From: Marinomonas sp. TW1
GTDB lineage: Bacteria > Pseudomonadota > Gammaproteobacteria > Pseudomonadales > Marinomonadaceae
Direction of reading: 5' to 3'
Length of the DNA: 64,000 nt
Assembly (NCBI RefSeq): GCF_001625355.1
Contig: NZ_JSEE01000004.1
Coordinates: 124,001-188,000 of the forward strand
Below are positions 36,252 to 47,600 of the stretch, piece after piece. Every line of letters starts with the position of its first letter. The first letter of the stretch is position 1. Under the pieces are notes generated by a model. That model did not search any database. It had not been told where the DNA came from and was given only the letters and a program-made list of their open reading frames with translations. The translations under genes were made by a program, and so were the position numbers.

Positions 36252-37733
36252 ATGCGTAATGTAATTCTGGCGATAGACGAAGGCACAACCAACGTAAAAT
36301 CCCTGCTATTGAATAAACAGGGGGATGTGGTTGGTAAGGGAATGGCGCCTCTTTCCATTCGCTTTCCTGCAGCGGGTTTGGTTGAACAAGATCCGTTTGA
36401 AATCATTGAAAGGATGAAAGCTTCTATTGCCTTGGCAATCGATTCTGTTGCAGACGATGTGATGATTGAGGCGGTCGCCATCAGTAATCAGCGTGAATCC
36501 GTTGTACTTTGGGAACGCAATACAGGAAAACCTTTGACGCCTGTGATGAGTTGGCAGTGTCGTCGTTCTGAGTCTTTGTGTGAGACCTTGCGCCAGGATC
36601 AGACATTTAGTCTCTATGTGCAAGAGTCAACAGGCTTAGTACTTGATCCCATGTTTCCGGCCACCAAAGTGTCAATGGCGTTACAGCAAATTCCTGATGG
36701 TCATGCCAGAGCGGCGAAGGGAGAGATTTGTGTTGGTACGATTAACTCTTGGATGATCTGGAATATGACCCAAGATGTGTTTGTCACGGATGCGTCTAAT
36801 GCGGCTCGAACTCAGCTTTACCATATTGGCAAGCAAGTGTGGGATGACGCTATTTTAGCGCGCTTAGGCATTGCTTTAGAGACGTTGCCGGAAGTGGTTC
36901 CTTCCTCTCAGGTAGTGGGGGTGACAAAGGCGTTTGGCGCACTTAAGTCCGGTATTCCCATCGCTTCCCAAATTGGCGATTCCCATGCGGCGCTATTTGG
37001 CCATGGCGGCTATAGAGCTGGTGTCGTAAAAGCCACCTATGGAACAGGCAGTTCGGTGATGGCCGCTATGCCGACATTGCCCAACATTCGTCATGACGTC
37101 AGTACCACGATTGCCTGGCAGGATTCCTCATTATTCTATGGACTTGAGGGCAACATTACTCACACTGGTTCGGCGATCGATTGGGCTCGACGAATGCTTG
37201 GCGTGGAGAGTATTGAGGCCATGTGTGAGCTTGCAGGGCAAGCGGACCCTAATCATTCTGTCTTCTTTGTACCTGCGTTGTCTGGACTGGGGGCACCTTA
37301 TTGGGATTTAGAGGCGACAGGCATATTTTGTGGCTTAAAGAGTGCGACAGAGCGAGCAGACATAGCGCGCTCGGCGTTTGAGTCCGTTATTTTCCAAGTG
37401 GCGGATGTGTTTAATGTGATCTCAGATGAGTTACCGGAAAAGATTGAGTATTTGTGTGTGGATGGTGGGCCGACACAGAATGATTGGCTGATGCAAGCTC
37501 AGGCTGATCTATTAGGCGTTACGATCCGCCGCGGAGAGGTGGCTGAGGTATCGGCTGTTGGCGCCGGTTTGCTGGCCGGATTGGCCATCGGTTGGTGGCA
37601 AACAAAAGACGAGCTTGATCGCTTGCCGAAGACATTTACTGTGTTTTCACCGAGACAGGATAAGTACGACTATTGGCAAGGCCGTTATCAGTGGTGGTCT
37701 TTGGCGATAAAAAAAGCCCGCTTGGCTTGTTAA
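36252..37733 (+). CDS. FGGY-family carbohydrate kinase
   Basis: Kinase of the glycerol/xylulose/ribulose family. ATP-phosphate loop at the N-terminus (AIDEGTTNVKS with D9), SWQCRR near residue 97 and the adenosine-binding DGGPTQNDWLMQAQADLLG near residue 410 are present. Length 493 fits. Overall it looks glycerol-kinase-like, yet the operon with two dehydrogenases and a split transketolase points to a ketose (such as xylulose, erythrulose or apulose) as substrate. Specificity is inference from context. Confidence 0.87.
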   Translation: MRNVILAIDEGTTNVKSLLLNKQGDVVGKGMAPLSIRFPAAGLVEQDPFEIIERMKASIALAIDSVADDVMIEAVAISNQRESVVLWERNTGKPLTPVMSWQCRRSESLCETLRQDQTFSLYVQESTGLVLDPMFPATKVSMALQQIPDGHARAAKGEICVGTINSWMIWNMTQDVFVTDASNAARTQLYHIGKQVWDDAILARLGIALETLPEVVPSSQVVGVTKAFGALKSGIPIASQIGDSHAALFGHGGYRAGVVKATYGTGSSVMAAMPTLPNIRHDVSTTIAWQDSSLFYGLEGNITHTGSAIDWARRMLGVESIEAMCELAGQADPNHSVFFVPALSGLGAPYWDLEATGIFCGLKSATERADIARSAFESVIFQVADVFNVISDELPEKIEYLCVDGGPTQNDWLMQAQADLLGVTIRRGEVAEVSAVGAGLLAGLAIGWWQTKDELDRLPKTFTVFSPRQDKYDYWQGRYQWWSLAIKKARLAC

Positions 37734-37933
37734 TTTAAGCAATGGTGTTTAAAGGACAGAGCGCTCACGAGCCGAGTGTTTAAGCGTCGTCATGGTGTCA
37801 GTAGTGCGGGTTGTTCCCTATTAGTGCGGCATAAGGAAAATGGACTTTGGTGGTTTCCAAAATGAAAAATCAGACGGTTAGATTTTTTACTCTGGTGATG
37901 TAGACATCTCTTGAGGTGTTTATTACACTTTAT

Positions 37934-38913
<980 letters not shown>

Positions 38914-38918
38914 GGCTG

Positions 38919-38955
38919 AAGCAGAAGCAAGACTCGTTTTGCTTCTGCTTTTTTT
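38919..38955 (+). terminator. Intra-operon terminator/attenuator after the system 2 binding-protein gene
   Basis: Twelve-bp stem centred on GCAGAAGCAA / TTGCTTCTGC, 8-nt loop, then seven T. It sits inside the operon, so partial termination would give more binding protein than membrane components. Confidence 0.8.
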
Positions 38956-38981
38956 ACGCTAAATAAGTATCAAGGGTAGCA

Positions 38982-39575
38982 ATGATGTCTAACTATTCTG
39001 TATGTAAAATGCTCTTTTTGAGCCTTGCCTTGATGGGATTGATCGGCTGTCATGTGGTGGATTTGGATGAAAAGGGTAAGCCGATTATACCCATGTCTGC
39101 GGCGGATGCTGAGCTGTTAAAAAACATGACACCGAATGCCATTGCCGACAAGCTTTGGCCTTCTATAAACAAGGACGCGCAACAGAATGCAGTGGCCTTG
39201 TCATCGATTGAGAAAGACTCGAGTGTGGTGTCTTTTGTACGTTTTCAAGGCGTAGTGAGTCGCTTCGACGAATCCAAACTCAAAACCGCTCTCGTCGTAA
39301 ACGTGGCGGGTTACGATGTCGCATTACAATTTGGGAAAATCATCAAAGGAAATTCCATTCGAGATGCCGCGTCGATGATTTCGTTTAATCAATTCAAGAA
39401 TCAAATTCAATTTGCGCAATTGTCCAAAGCTCTAAATAAAAAAGCCATTGCTCAAGTTGTGGCACCCGATAGTAGTTGGGTGGATCAGCGGATCAGTGTG
39501 TTGGCTGCAGTGACAATAAAAGCGAATAAAGTGACACATGCTGTGCCTCTCGAAATCAGTAAAGAGGGGATGTGA
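38982..39575 (+). CDS. DUF2291 family lipoprotein of a sugar ABC transporter
   Basis: Predicted lipoprotein: signal peptide with lipobox LIGC (Cys at residue 23) and about 175 further residues. DUF2291 proteins are found almost only beside CUT2 sugar transporters, as here between the binding protein and ATPase; their role is unknown, perhaps anchoring or helping the transporter. The stop codon shares one base with the ATPase start (TGATG), so the genes are coupled. Confidence 0.82.
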   Translation: MMSNYSVCKMLFLSLALMGLIGCHVVDLDEKGKPIIPMSAADAELLKNMTPNAIADKLWPSINKDAQQNAVALSSIEKDSSVVSFVRFQGVVSRFDESKLKTALVVNVAGYDVALQFGKIIKGNSIRDAASMISFNQFKNQIQFAQLSKALNKKAIAQVVAPDSSWVDQRISVLAAVTIKANKVTHAVPLEISKEGM

Positions 39576-41092
39576 TGTCTAGTTCAGATGAAAACGTCAT
39601 TTTACGTGCTGAAGACATTTGTATGGTGTTTCCTGGTACGAAGGCTCTCGATCACGTGACTTACAAGGTTTATCAAGGGGCGGTGAACGTCATTATTGGA
39701 GAGAATGGCGCCGGAAAGTCCACCTTAATGAAGATTATTTCAGGCGTGCAATCACCAACGGAAGGTCAGCTTTATTTGAAGGGCGAGAAGGTTTACATCA
39801 CAGGACCTCGCTCCGCGGCTCAACATGGTATTGGCATGGTTCATCAAGAGCTGAATTTGTCTGAAAATCTGACCGTGGCGGAAAATTTATTTTTAGGAAG
39901 AGAGCAGCAAAAAGGGTTTTTACCAATCGATGAGCGTCATCAAAATGCCATTGCTAAACAAACGATGGCTCGATTGAAACAAAATATTGAACCGACTGAG
40001 CTGGTGGCCAATTTAAAGGTTGGTCAGAAGCAGTTGGTGGAGATTGCTAAGTCCTTAATTGCCGATGTCGATATTCTCATCCTGGACGAGCCAACATCGG
40101 CATTGAGTAAAAAAGAAGTGCAGATTCTGTTTGAGGTAATTAATGATTTAACTCAGCAGGGCGTGTCTATTGTTTATATTTCTCATCGACTTGAAGAGCT
40201 GATGGCGATAGGTCAATACATTACGATTTTACGGGATGGTAAGTTCCAATCCGAGGCTATGGTTAAAGACATTGATGTTGCTTGGATTGTCCGCGAAATG
40301 CTGGGTAGCGAACCGGTGACCAATTTTTTAACCGCCGATCGTTCCTTTGGTGAAGTGGTACTTCAGGCGAATCATATTACTCTGGTAAACGAGGCGGAAG
40401 TGACGCTGGTGGACAATGTTTCGTTTTCATTAAGAGCCGGCGAAATCGTAGGTATTTATGGTTTGATGGGCGCAGGGCGAACCGAGTTATTTGAATGTTT
40501 GCTGGGTAAAGTAAGTTTTTCGGGTGAATTTACGCTGGACAAGCAAAAGGTTAATACCCGCATGAGTACCTCTGAACGCATTAAAATGGGGTTAGGTTTG
40601 GTGCCTGAAGACAGAAAACAGTCAGGCATTTTTCCGATTAGCTCGGTTTCCAATAACTTGTCTATGTCGAGTTTGTGGAAGCGTCTGAAAGGTTTAGCCA
40701 TCAATGAGGTGGTGGAAAAAGAAGCGATCACGAAAACGATTGATGAACTCTCTATCAAAGTGTCTTCTCCTCAAGTTGAAATACAGGCGTTAAGTGGTGG
40801 TAATCAACAGAAAGTAGTCATTGGTCGTGCTCTATTAACTGAGCCTAAAGTGCTGTTACTGGATGAGCCAACCAGAGGCATCGACATTGGTGCAAAAGGC
40901 GATGTATTTGAAATGATGGTTAAGTTGTCAGAGCAAGGTATTGGTATTTTGTTTTCAACGTCGGACTTAAAAGAAATTATGGCGGTCTCTGATCGAATAT
41001 TGGTGATGTCTAATGGCAAGTTAACGGCCGATTTAATGAGAGACGAAACCAATGAATCACAATTAGTTCATGCCAGTGCTCAAGGATTTTAA
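39575..41092 (+). CDS. CUT2 ABC transporter ATP-binding protein, system 2
   Basis: Double-ATPase RbsA-type protein of 505 residues. Walker A GENGAGKST near residue 42, Walker B DILILDEPTSAL near residue 167; second half with GLMGAGRTELFE near 293, PEDRKQSGIF near 345, LSGGNQQKVVIGR near 408 and LLLDEPTRGIDIGAK near 425. I start at ATG 39575 with GAGGGG five bases upstream rather than the GTG at 39572. About as similar to the system 1 ATPase as family members generally are, so the two transporters are not a recent duplication. Confidence 0.92.
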   Translation: MSSSDENVILRAEDICMVFPGTKALDHVTYKVYQGAVNVIIGENGAGKSTLMKIISGVQSPTEGQLYLKGEKVYITGPRSAAQHGIGMVHQELNLSENLTVAENLFLGREQQKGFLPIDERHQNAIAKQTMARLKQNIEPTELVANLKVGQKQLVEIAKSLIADVDILILDEPTSALSKKEVQILFEVINDLTQQGVSIVYISHRLEELMAIGQYITILRDGKFQSEAMVKDIDVAWIVREMLGSEPVTNFLTADRSFGEVVLQANHITLVNEAEVTLVDNVSFSLRAGEIVGIYGLMGAGRTELFECLLGKVSFSGEFTLDKQKVNTRMSTSERIKMGLGLVPEDRKQSGIFPISSVSNNLSMSSLWKRLKGLAINEVVEKEAITKTIDELSIKVSSPQVEIQALSGGNQQKVVIGRALLTEPKVLLLDEPTRGIDIGAKGDVFEMMVKLSEQGIGILFSTSDLKEIMAVSDRILVMSNGKLTADLMRDETNESQLVHASAQGF

Positions 41093-41094
41093 TT

Positions 41095-42153
41095 ATGAAC
41101 CTCAAAAATAATAACAATGTATTTCGTTCGGGCAATCTTGGGTTAATTCTTCTTAAAATGAGAACCTTCATTGCGCTCTTTATTATTTTAGGCTTTTTCT
41201 CGTTGACGGTAGATGGTTTTTTAGCCCCCACCAGTTTGATCATTATGATTAAGCATATTTCCATTAATGCTTTTCTTGCGTTAGGCATTACCTTTGTCAT
41301 TATTACCGCAGGCATTGATTTATCTATCGGCGCCACATTGGGGTTTTGTGGCATGGTGGCAGGCTATCTGATTTCTCATGGTTTAGTGATTGAACCGCTA
41401 GGCATTGCCATTTTTCCAAGCGTTTGGGTTGTTGTCCCTGTCGTGGTGATTATTGGGGGGATAATAGGGGCAATAAATGGTTTTATCATTACACGTTATA
41501 AAGTCGCGCCTTTCATTTGTACCCTAGGCACCATGTACATTATCCGTGGCGCTGCTATGTTGTTATCAGGTGGCGAAACTTTTCCAGGTTTACAGGGCAA
41601 CCCTGAGCTTGGAAACACGGGGTTTGATGCCATTGGTTCTGGTTATCTATTTGGGCTCCCTATCGCTATTTGGTTGATGTTTATTATGGCTGGTGTCATT
41701 GCTTACATCGCCAAAAAACTGCCTTTTGGCCGGCATGTGTATGCGATCGGTGATAATGAAAAAGCAGCGGAATTGTCTGGTATCAAGGTCAATCACGTCA
41801 AGGTGTGGGTGTATACGATTGCAGGGATATGCGCTGCCATCGCCGGCATTGTGGTGACCTCACAATTGGTGGCAAGTCATCCTGCAACTGGTACCGCTTT
41901 TGAGATGAACGCGATTGCCGCAGTGGTTTTGGGTGGAACCTCCTTGGCAGGAGGTCGAGGCACCGTCACCGGCACTTTAATTGGTGCGTTTGTGATTGGT
42001 ATATTGGCGGATGGTTTGGTCATGATGGGCGTCAGTGAGTTTTGGCAGATGGTGATCAAAGGGGTGGTGATTATCATCGCAGTGATCATCGACCAGATGC
42101 AAAATAAGATGCAGTATAAAGCGGCCATTGGTTCTCAAAAAGCGGTTTGTTAA
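41095..42153 (+). CDS. CUT2 ABC transporter permease, system 2
   Basis: RbsC-type permease of 352 residues following the ATPase by 2 nt. Motifs: GITFVIITAGIDLSIGATLG near residue 68, VAPFICTLGTMYIIRGAAML near residue 135, YAIGDNEKAAELSGI near 215 and IAAVVLGGTSLAGGRGTVTG near 270. It completes system 2 (binding protein, DUF2291 lipoprotein, ATPase, permease). It is longer than the system 1 permease by about 36 residues. Confidence 0.91.
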   Translation: MNLKNNNNVFRSGNLGLILLKMRTFIALFIILGFFSLTVDGFLAPTSLIIMIKHISINAFLALGITFVIITAGIDLSIGATLGFCGMVAGYLISHGLVIEPLGIAIFPSVWVVVPVVVIIGGIIGAINGFIITRYKVAPFICTLGTMYIIRGAAMLLSGGETFPGLQGNPELGNTGFDAIGSGYLFGLPIAIWLMFIMAGVIAYIAKKLPFGRHVYAIGDNEKAAELSGIKVNHVKVWVYTIAGICAAIAGIVVTSQLVASHPATGTAFEMNAIAAVVLGGTSLAGGRGTVTGTLIGAFVIGILADGLVMMGVSEFWQMVIKGVVIIIAVIIDQMQNKMQYKAAIGSQKAVC

Positions 42154-42210
42154 CCGCCTGATGAAATATCTACTGTTAGATGGTAGGGGGATTTGAGAAG
42201 GTGAAAAAGG

Positions 42211-42234
42211 AACGGTTAAGTAAATTTAGCCGTT
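42211..42234. terminator. Hairpin between convergent permease and sorC genes
   Basis: Nine-bp stem AACGGTTAA / TTAGCCGTT with one wobble pair, flanked by an A-rich run on the left and TCTCTT on the right. Probably terminates both convergent transcripts. Confidence 0.5.
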
Positions 42235-42245
42235 TCTCTTATGTT

Positions 42246-43199
42246 TTAGTGTGTCTCTAAAATGGCTTCTGCTGTCACTCTGTCTGTAATTAACACATCA
42301 ATGTAGTTGCCTGATAAAGCCCCTTTGATGGCATCTACCTTGTCCAAACCTCCTGCAAGGGCAACCACCAGTTCACAAGCTTCAAGTTGCTCAAGTGACA
42401 TACCGATTACTGGATCGTCTTCAGGGTTGACCACTGGACAGCCATTTTCATCGTAATAATGTAAACAGATATCGCCCACAGCGCCTTTATCCGCGAGTTC
42501 TTTTAGGCGCTTTTTGTCGTAGTAATTCCCAGAGTTTCGCAACAGGTTTGATGGTTCCAACATGCCAATACCAACGATGGCAAGATTGACCTTATTGAAC
42601 ATGTCCACCACGTCTGATACTTCCGCCGTATCGAGCATTTTGAGTTTGTCTTTTAAGGAGTGTTCGATACTTTGAGCCGGTAACATAAAGGCGTCACAAG
42701 AGAGAATATCCGCCATGGTTTGCGTCAGTATGGTCGCTTGGATATTACCGTTATGTCCCACACCACCTAGGACCTGAATGACCCCTTTGGCTTTTACTTT
42801 GGTGGTGTGCAAATGATCGACCATAGAGCGAATGGTATCGCTCCATGAGGATATGCCAATGAGATCGCCATCTCGCAATGAGGTATCCAAGTAATGTGCT
42901 GCAGAAGAACCTATCGCGCGTTTAATTTGTGCATCGGAAGGATCGTCTTGAACATCCACAACGATGACATTTGATACCCCAAAACGTTGTTGGATTTTGG
43001 TTTCTAATCCAATAAAAACGGAAGGCGGTTGAATAACGCTGATTTTGACAATGCCTTCTTTAAGGCATCGAGTAATTGAACGAGAGACTTGAGATTGTGA
43101 AAGTCGAAGTGTTTTCGCAATATCGGCTTGTTTTAATCCATCCTGATAATACAGAGTGGCGATTTTGAGTAACAATCGTTTTTCATCAATTTTTGACAT
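42246..43199 (-). CDS. SorC/DeoR-type sugar-sensing transcriptional regulator
   Basis: SorC-family regulator of 317 residues (EryD-like): N-terminal helix-turn-helix (residues ~18-45, KQADIAKTLRLSQSQVSRSI) and a C-terminal sugar-phosphate-binding domain with GVIQVLGGVG near residue 140 and VALAGGLDKVDAI near residue 285. It is the only regulator gene inside the polyol island and so the prime candidate to bind the repeated TTGAAT-N4-ATTCAA sites. SorC proteins act as tetramers and often use paired sites, matching the 18-bp tandem spacing. No copy of the motif is seen in front of its own gene. Confidence 0.88.
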   Translation of the reverse strand: MSKIDEKRLLLKIATLYYQDGLKQADIAKTLRLSQSQVSRSITRCLKEGIVKISVIQPPSVFIGLETKIQQRFGVSNVIVVDVQDDPSDAQIKRAIGSSAAHYLDTSLRDGDLIGISSWSDTIRSMVDHLHTTKVKAKGVIQVLGGVGHNGNIQATILTQTMADILSCDAFMLPAQSIEHSLKDKLKMLDTAEVSDVVDMFNKVNLAIVGIGMLEPSNLLRNSGNYYDKKRLKELADKGAVGDICLHYYDENGCPVVNPEDDPVIGMSLEQLEACELVVALAGGLDKVDAIKGALSGNYIDVLITDRVTAEAILETH

Positions 43200-43316
43200 T
43201 CTTTCGCAGTCTCTAAACGGGCTTTTAGCGTTATTGTAATTTTAAAGGTCGTACTTGAAAATTACTATCCCTAATGCGATTTCATAACGCCAGTTCAATA
43301 ACGCTTTCCAAAAAGT

Positions 43317-44306
43317 CTATGCCAACCGTCTCTGCTGAGGATTGAGGGTTTGGCTAAGTTGTAAATTCGCCACTGTGGTTTGCGCAATATGGTTCAAGGC
43401 TTCCTCCGTAAAATAGCCTTGATGGCCGGTTACGACAACATTAGGAAAGGTCAGCATGAGTTGGAAAACGCTGTCTTGAATGATATGAGAGGACATGTCT
43501 TCAAAGAATATTTTGTTTTCTTGCTCGTATACGTCTAGTCCCAAATAACCAATTTTTCCACTGTAAAGGGCGTCGATGGCTTCTTGAGCATGAACCAACG
43601 CACCGCGACTGGTGTTAATGATCATCACACCGTCTTTCATTTTTTGTAAGCTCTGTTGGTTGATTAGGTGATGAGTGGCGGTAGTGAGTGGGCAGTGTAA
43701 GCTGATAATGTCACTTTTTTGGTAGATCTCATCCAGTGATAGATACTGACAACCTTGGTCAATGAGTTCTTGTGATGGGTATAGGTCATAGCACAACACC
43801 TCACAGCCGAAGCCTTTCATTATGCGACAAAAAGCCGCACCGATACGGCCCGTGCCAATACAGCCAACGGTTTTTCCTTGTAGGTTAAAACCCAACAAAC
43901 CTTCCAAGGCAAAGTTGCCTTCTTTGACTCTATGATAGGCCCGATGTGTCTTGCGGTTGAGAGTCATGATAAGAGCGATGGCATGTTCAGCAACAGACGT
44001 TGGACTGTAATCTGGAACATGAAACACCTTCATGTCCTGTTGTTTTGCCATATCCAAGTCGACATTGTTAAAGCCTGCGCAGCGTAAGGCAATGGTGTTT
44101 ACACCTTGCTGTTTTAATTGGCAAATGACTTCAGCATTGACATCATCGTTAACAAAACAGGAAACCGCATCGAACCCTTGAACCAAACTGATGGTTTCTT
44201 GACTCAAACGACTTTCGAAAAACGTCATTTCAAGATCCGTGCCTGAGATGTAATGGCTCAATGTTCTTTTATCGTAAGGCTTGCAGGAGAAAACCGCGAT
44301 GTTCAT
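43317..44306 (-). CDS. ldhA: D-lactate dehydrogenase (fermentative type)
   Basis: NAD-dependent D-2-hydroxyacid dehydrogenase reducing pyruvate to D-lactate. Start is ATG 44306, with AGGA eight bases upstream; a TTG two codons earlier is unlikely. IALRCAGFNNVDLD near residue 75, GTGRIGAAFCRIMKGFG near residue 150, NTSRGALV with the catalytic Arg near 235, and TGHQGYFTEEAL with the catalytic His near 296 closely follow Escherichia coli LdhA. Length 329 is identical to that enzyme's. It could also serve the island upstream if a hydroxyacid is formed, but it has its own promoter region. Confidence 0.9.
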   Translation of the reverse strand: MNIAVFSCKPYDKRTLSHYISGTDLEMTFFESRLSQETISLVQGFDAVSCFVNDDVNAEVICQLKQQGVNTIALRCAGFNNVDLDMAKQQDMKVFHVPDYSPTSVAEHAIALIMTLNRKTHRAYHRVKEGNFALEGLLGFNLQGKTVGCIGTGRIGAAFCRIMKGFGCEVLCYDLYPSQELIDQGCQYLSLDEIYQKSDIISLHCPLTTATHHLINQQSLQKMKDGVMIINTSRGALVHAQEAIDALYSGKIGYLGLDVYEQENKIFFEDMSSHIIQDSVFQLMLTFPNVVVTGHQGYFTEEALNHIAQTTVANLQLSQTLNPQQRRLA

Positions 44307-44619
44307 AACCAATGTCCTATTACTCTGTGAAGGATATAAAGGTTATAGCGTATATCTTCCGTAGAAAGTAAATTGCTTAGACTTTTTTTGATGTGCAGCA
44401 AGTTTTTATAAGAAATATTTATGAGGCATCGTTGATAAGACGGTTTCTGTTTACATAAATTAATAGTTAATTTGTATCTGGTAAGGAATTGTAATTTTTT
44501 ATTTATATATCACATAACAGGATGAAGAGAGTAATAGGTTTCGACTAGACTAACCATATTGATTCACATTAACAACGGATGCCCCTAGCAATTTAGCTTT
44601 CATCACGCATTAGGGGAGT

Positions 44620-44637
44620 TTTTGCCTGGAGGCAAAA
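44620..44637 (+). promoter_or_regulatory. Hairpin enclosing the ribosome binding site of the hybrid kinase gene
   Basis: TTTTGCC-TGGA-GGCAAAA forms a perfect 7-bp stem with a 4-nt loop. The ribosome site GGAGG (44628-44632) lies in its loop and right arm and the GTG start codon is the next base. An upstream pair CCCCTA / TAGGGG (44582-44587 with 44611-44616) may form a second stem. The rest of the 331-nt gap upstream has no gene. Suggests translational control. Confidence 0.5.
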
Positions 44638-47600
44638 GTGTATTGGACTTCATCTAACAATATTTTCAATCGCTGGGTGGTTTTGACCTTAGTGCTTGGT
44701 TGTTTCATATCCGTTTATGTCACTTATCGTGTTCATACTTCCAATCAAGAGATTATCGATCGATCCGCTAAACAGGCGTCTGAAGAAGTCTTACAGAAAG
44801 TCGTGACTCGGATTCAGCTTTATCAATATGGTCTGAGAGGTGCCCGTGGCGTCGTGTTGACGGCAGGCGAAAAAGACCTCAGCCGTGATGACTTCTATCA
44901 ATACAGTGTGACCCGAAATATCGACCAAGAATTCCCCGGTGCTAATGGTTTTGGCTTTATTCGTCGCGTATCGCAAGAGTCGATGGACGAGTATGTGTCT
45001 CATATTAAGGCGTCTAGCTGGCCGAATTTTAAGGTCAAAGAATTGTCTACGAATTTCAGTGAGCGTTTTATCATTGAATTTGTTGAACCCATTGGACTAA
45101 ATCAGCGGGCAATTGGTTTGGACATCGCTTCTGAAGTCAATCGAAGAGAAGCCGCGTTGTCTGCTATCTATGATGGTGAAGTACGATTAACAGGCCCCAT
45201 TACACTGGTACAGGCTTCTGGTAAAACATCGCAATCAGTACTCATCCTGATGCCAGTGTATCGTAATGGTCAGACTCCAAGAGACATGCAGGAGCGCTAT
45301 CGTGAAGGCTTTGGCTGGAGTTATGCGCCTTTAATTATGGAAGATGTACTGATGGCGTTGGAGATTGATCAGAGTAAGATTCATTTTGAACTCTACGACG
45401 TCACGGATTTGGACGATCAAGTCGGTTTTTATTCCAATGATGGAAAAGGCTCAATCGAGCAGCTTCATACCACCGAAACCGAAATATATGGCCGTAAATG
45501 GCAAAATCGTTTGAGTGTTACGGATGCCTATATCCGTGACTTACGTCTTTCTGACCCCTATGTTTTTCTGTTTTTTGGTGTCTCGCTGAGTGTTCTGGCT
45601 GCCATTTTAGTCGCCGTTGTACGTATCAATATGGCTCGTCGACAAGAGGTTATTGCTCATCAATCTCGGATCACCGCGGTCGTTGAGAGTTCCGCTGATG
45701 GGATTATTAGTTTGAACCTTGATGGCATCATTACGAGCTGGAACCGAGGTGCTGAGCAGATCTATGGCTATCAGCAAAGTGAGGTAATCGGTCTTCCCGC
45801 TCTGCAGACGTTAGTGCCTAGCGAACTGCAAAATGATGATAAGAAAATGTTTCAGCAGGTTCGTCAGCAAAAACAAGCTTTATCCATTGAAACTCGAATT
45901 CAAACCAAGTTGGGATCCCAAGTTCCAGTATCACTGACCATTTCCCCTATTTTTGATGCCAGCCAATCCATTGTTGGGATCTCGCAGAGTGTGCGTGATA
46001 TTTCCGAACGTAAAAAGGCTGAGGCAAAAATTCGAGAGCTGAATGTCAGTTTGGAAGATCAAGTAAAAGCTCGTACGTCTGAGTTGGAACATTTAAACCG
46101 ATTACTGAATGATGTTTTACAAGCGTCTTCTGAAATTGCCATCGTGGCGACGGATGAAAAAGGCTTGATCACCTTGTTTAACAAGGGAGCAGAGCGCATG
46201 TTGGGTTATCAAGCAGAGGAGGTCTTGGCTGAAAGAACCCCTGTGTTATTTCATACCTCAGCAGAAATTGATCAACATCGTGCGGTGATTTTTGAAGATT
46301 ATGGTAGTTATGTATCAGACCCGATGGAAGTGCTGATATACAAAGCGAAACAGCAAGATTATGACCGTCAGGAATGGACGTATGTACACAAGAGTGGCTC
46401 GCGACATCCCGTGTCTTTAGTCATAACACCGATGAAAAACGCCCATGGCGACATTGTCGGTTATCTTGGTATGGCGATGGACATTTCGGAGCAGAAGAGA
46501 AATCAGCAAGCCTTAGTCGCGGCTCGAGACCAGCTATTGATTGCTGCAGAGGTCGCTCAATTAGGTGTGTGGAGCTGGGATCTTGAACAGGATGCATTAG
46601 AGTGGAGTGATATGATGTATGACATTTATCACTACCCTAAGGATTTAAATGAAGGCGGAGTGACCTTACCTGATTGGCAAGCGAGATTGCACCCAGAGGA
46701 TAAAGAAAAAACCCTCAATCATTTTAACCAATCCGTTCGTAACGGCAAATTGTACAATGATGTGTTTCGTATTGTTTTGCCAGATGACAGTGTGCGATAT
46801 ATCCAAGCTGGAGCGTATATCGAAAAAGATTCGCAAGGTAACACCTTACGTTTAACCGGAGTGAATCAAGACATTACCTCTGAGCGAGAGCTCGAAACCT
46901 GGTTGCGACATGCGAAGGATGAGGCCGATATGGCCAGTGCGGCTAAATCCAATTTTTTAGCCAATATGAGTCATGAAATCCGTACCCCAATGAATGCCAT
47001 TTTAGGCATGCTGCAATTAGTGAAACGTACCCCCTTGACTGATCAGCAAGACGATTATATTTCCAAAGCACGAATTTCGGCTCAGTCATTATTAGGCTTG
47101 ATCAATGATGTCCTGGACTTCTCTAAGGTCGATGCAGGTAAGTTAGAGTTAGAGCAAGCGGTTTTTGATTTTGAAGCTTTATTGTCTGAATTGTCGACGG
47201 TGTTGTCTGGCAGTCCAATTCGTGACCAAGTGGAGTTGGTTTTTGATGTTGACCAACACCTCCCGAGTCATTTTGTCGGCGATAAATTACGCCTGCTACA
47301 GATCCTCATTAATTTATTAAGTAATGCCATTAAGTTTACTTTAGAAGGCTGCATCACCCTTGAAATAAAATGCTTACAACAAAACCAAGGCATGGCTAAG
47401 TTAGCGGTTGCAGTGAGGGATACTGGCATTGGTATTTCACAAGAAAATATAGACTCCATTTTCGAAGTGTTTTCACAAGCTGAGTCTTCCACTACCAGAC
47501 GTTTTGGTGGAACTGGGTTAGGCCTAGTGATCTGTCGACGATTCGTTGAATTGATGGGAGGGGAGTTAACCGTCGATAGTCAATTTGGCCAGGGCAGTTG

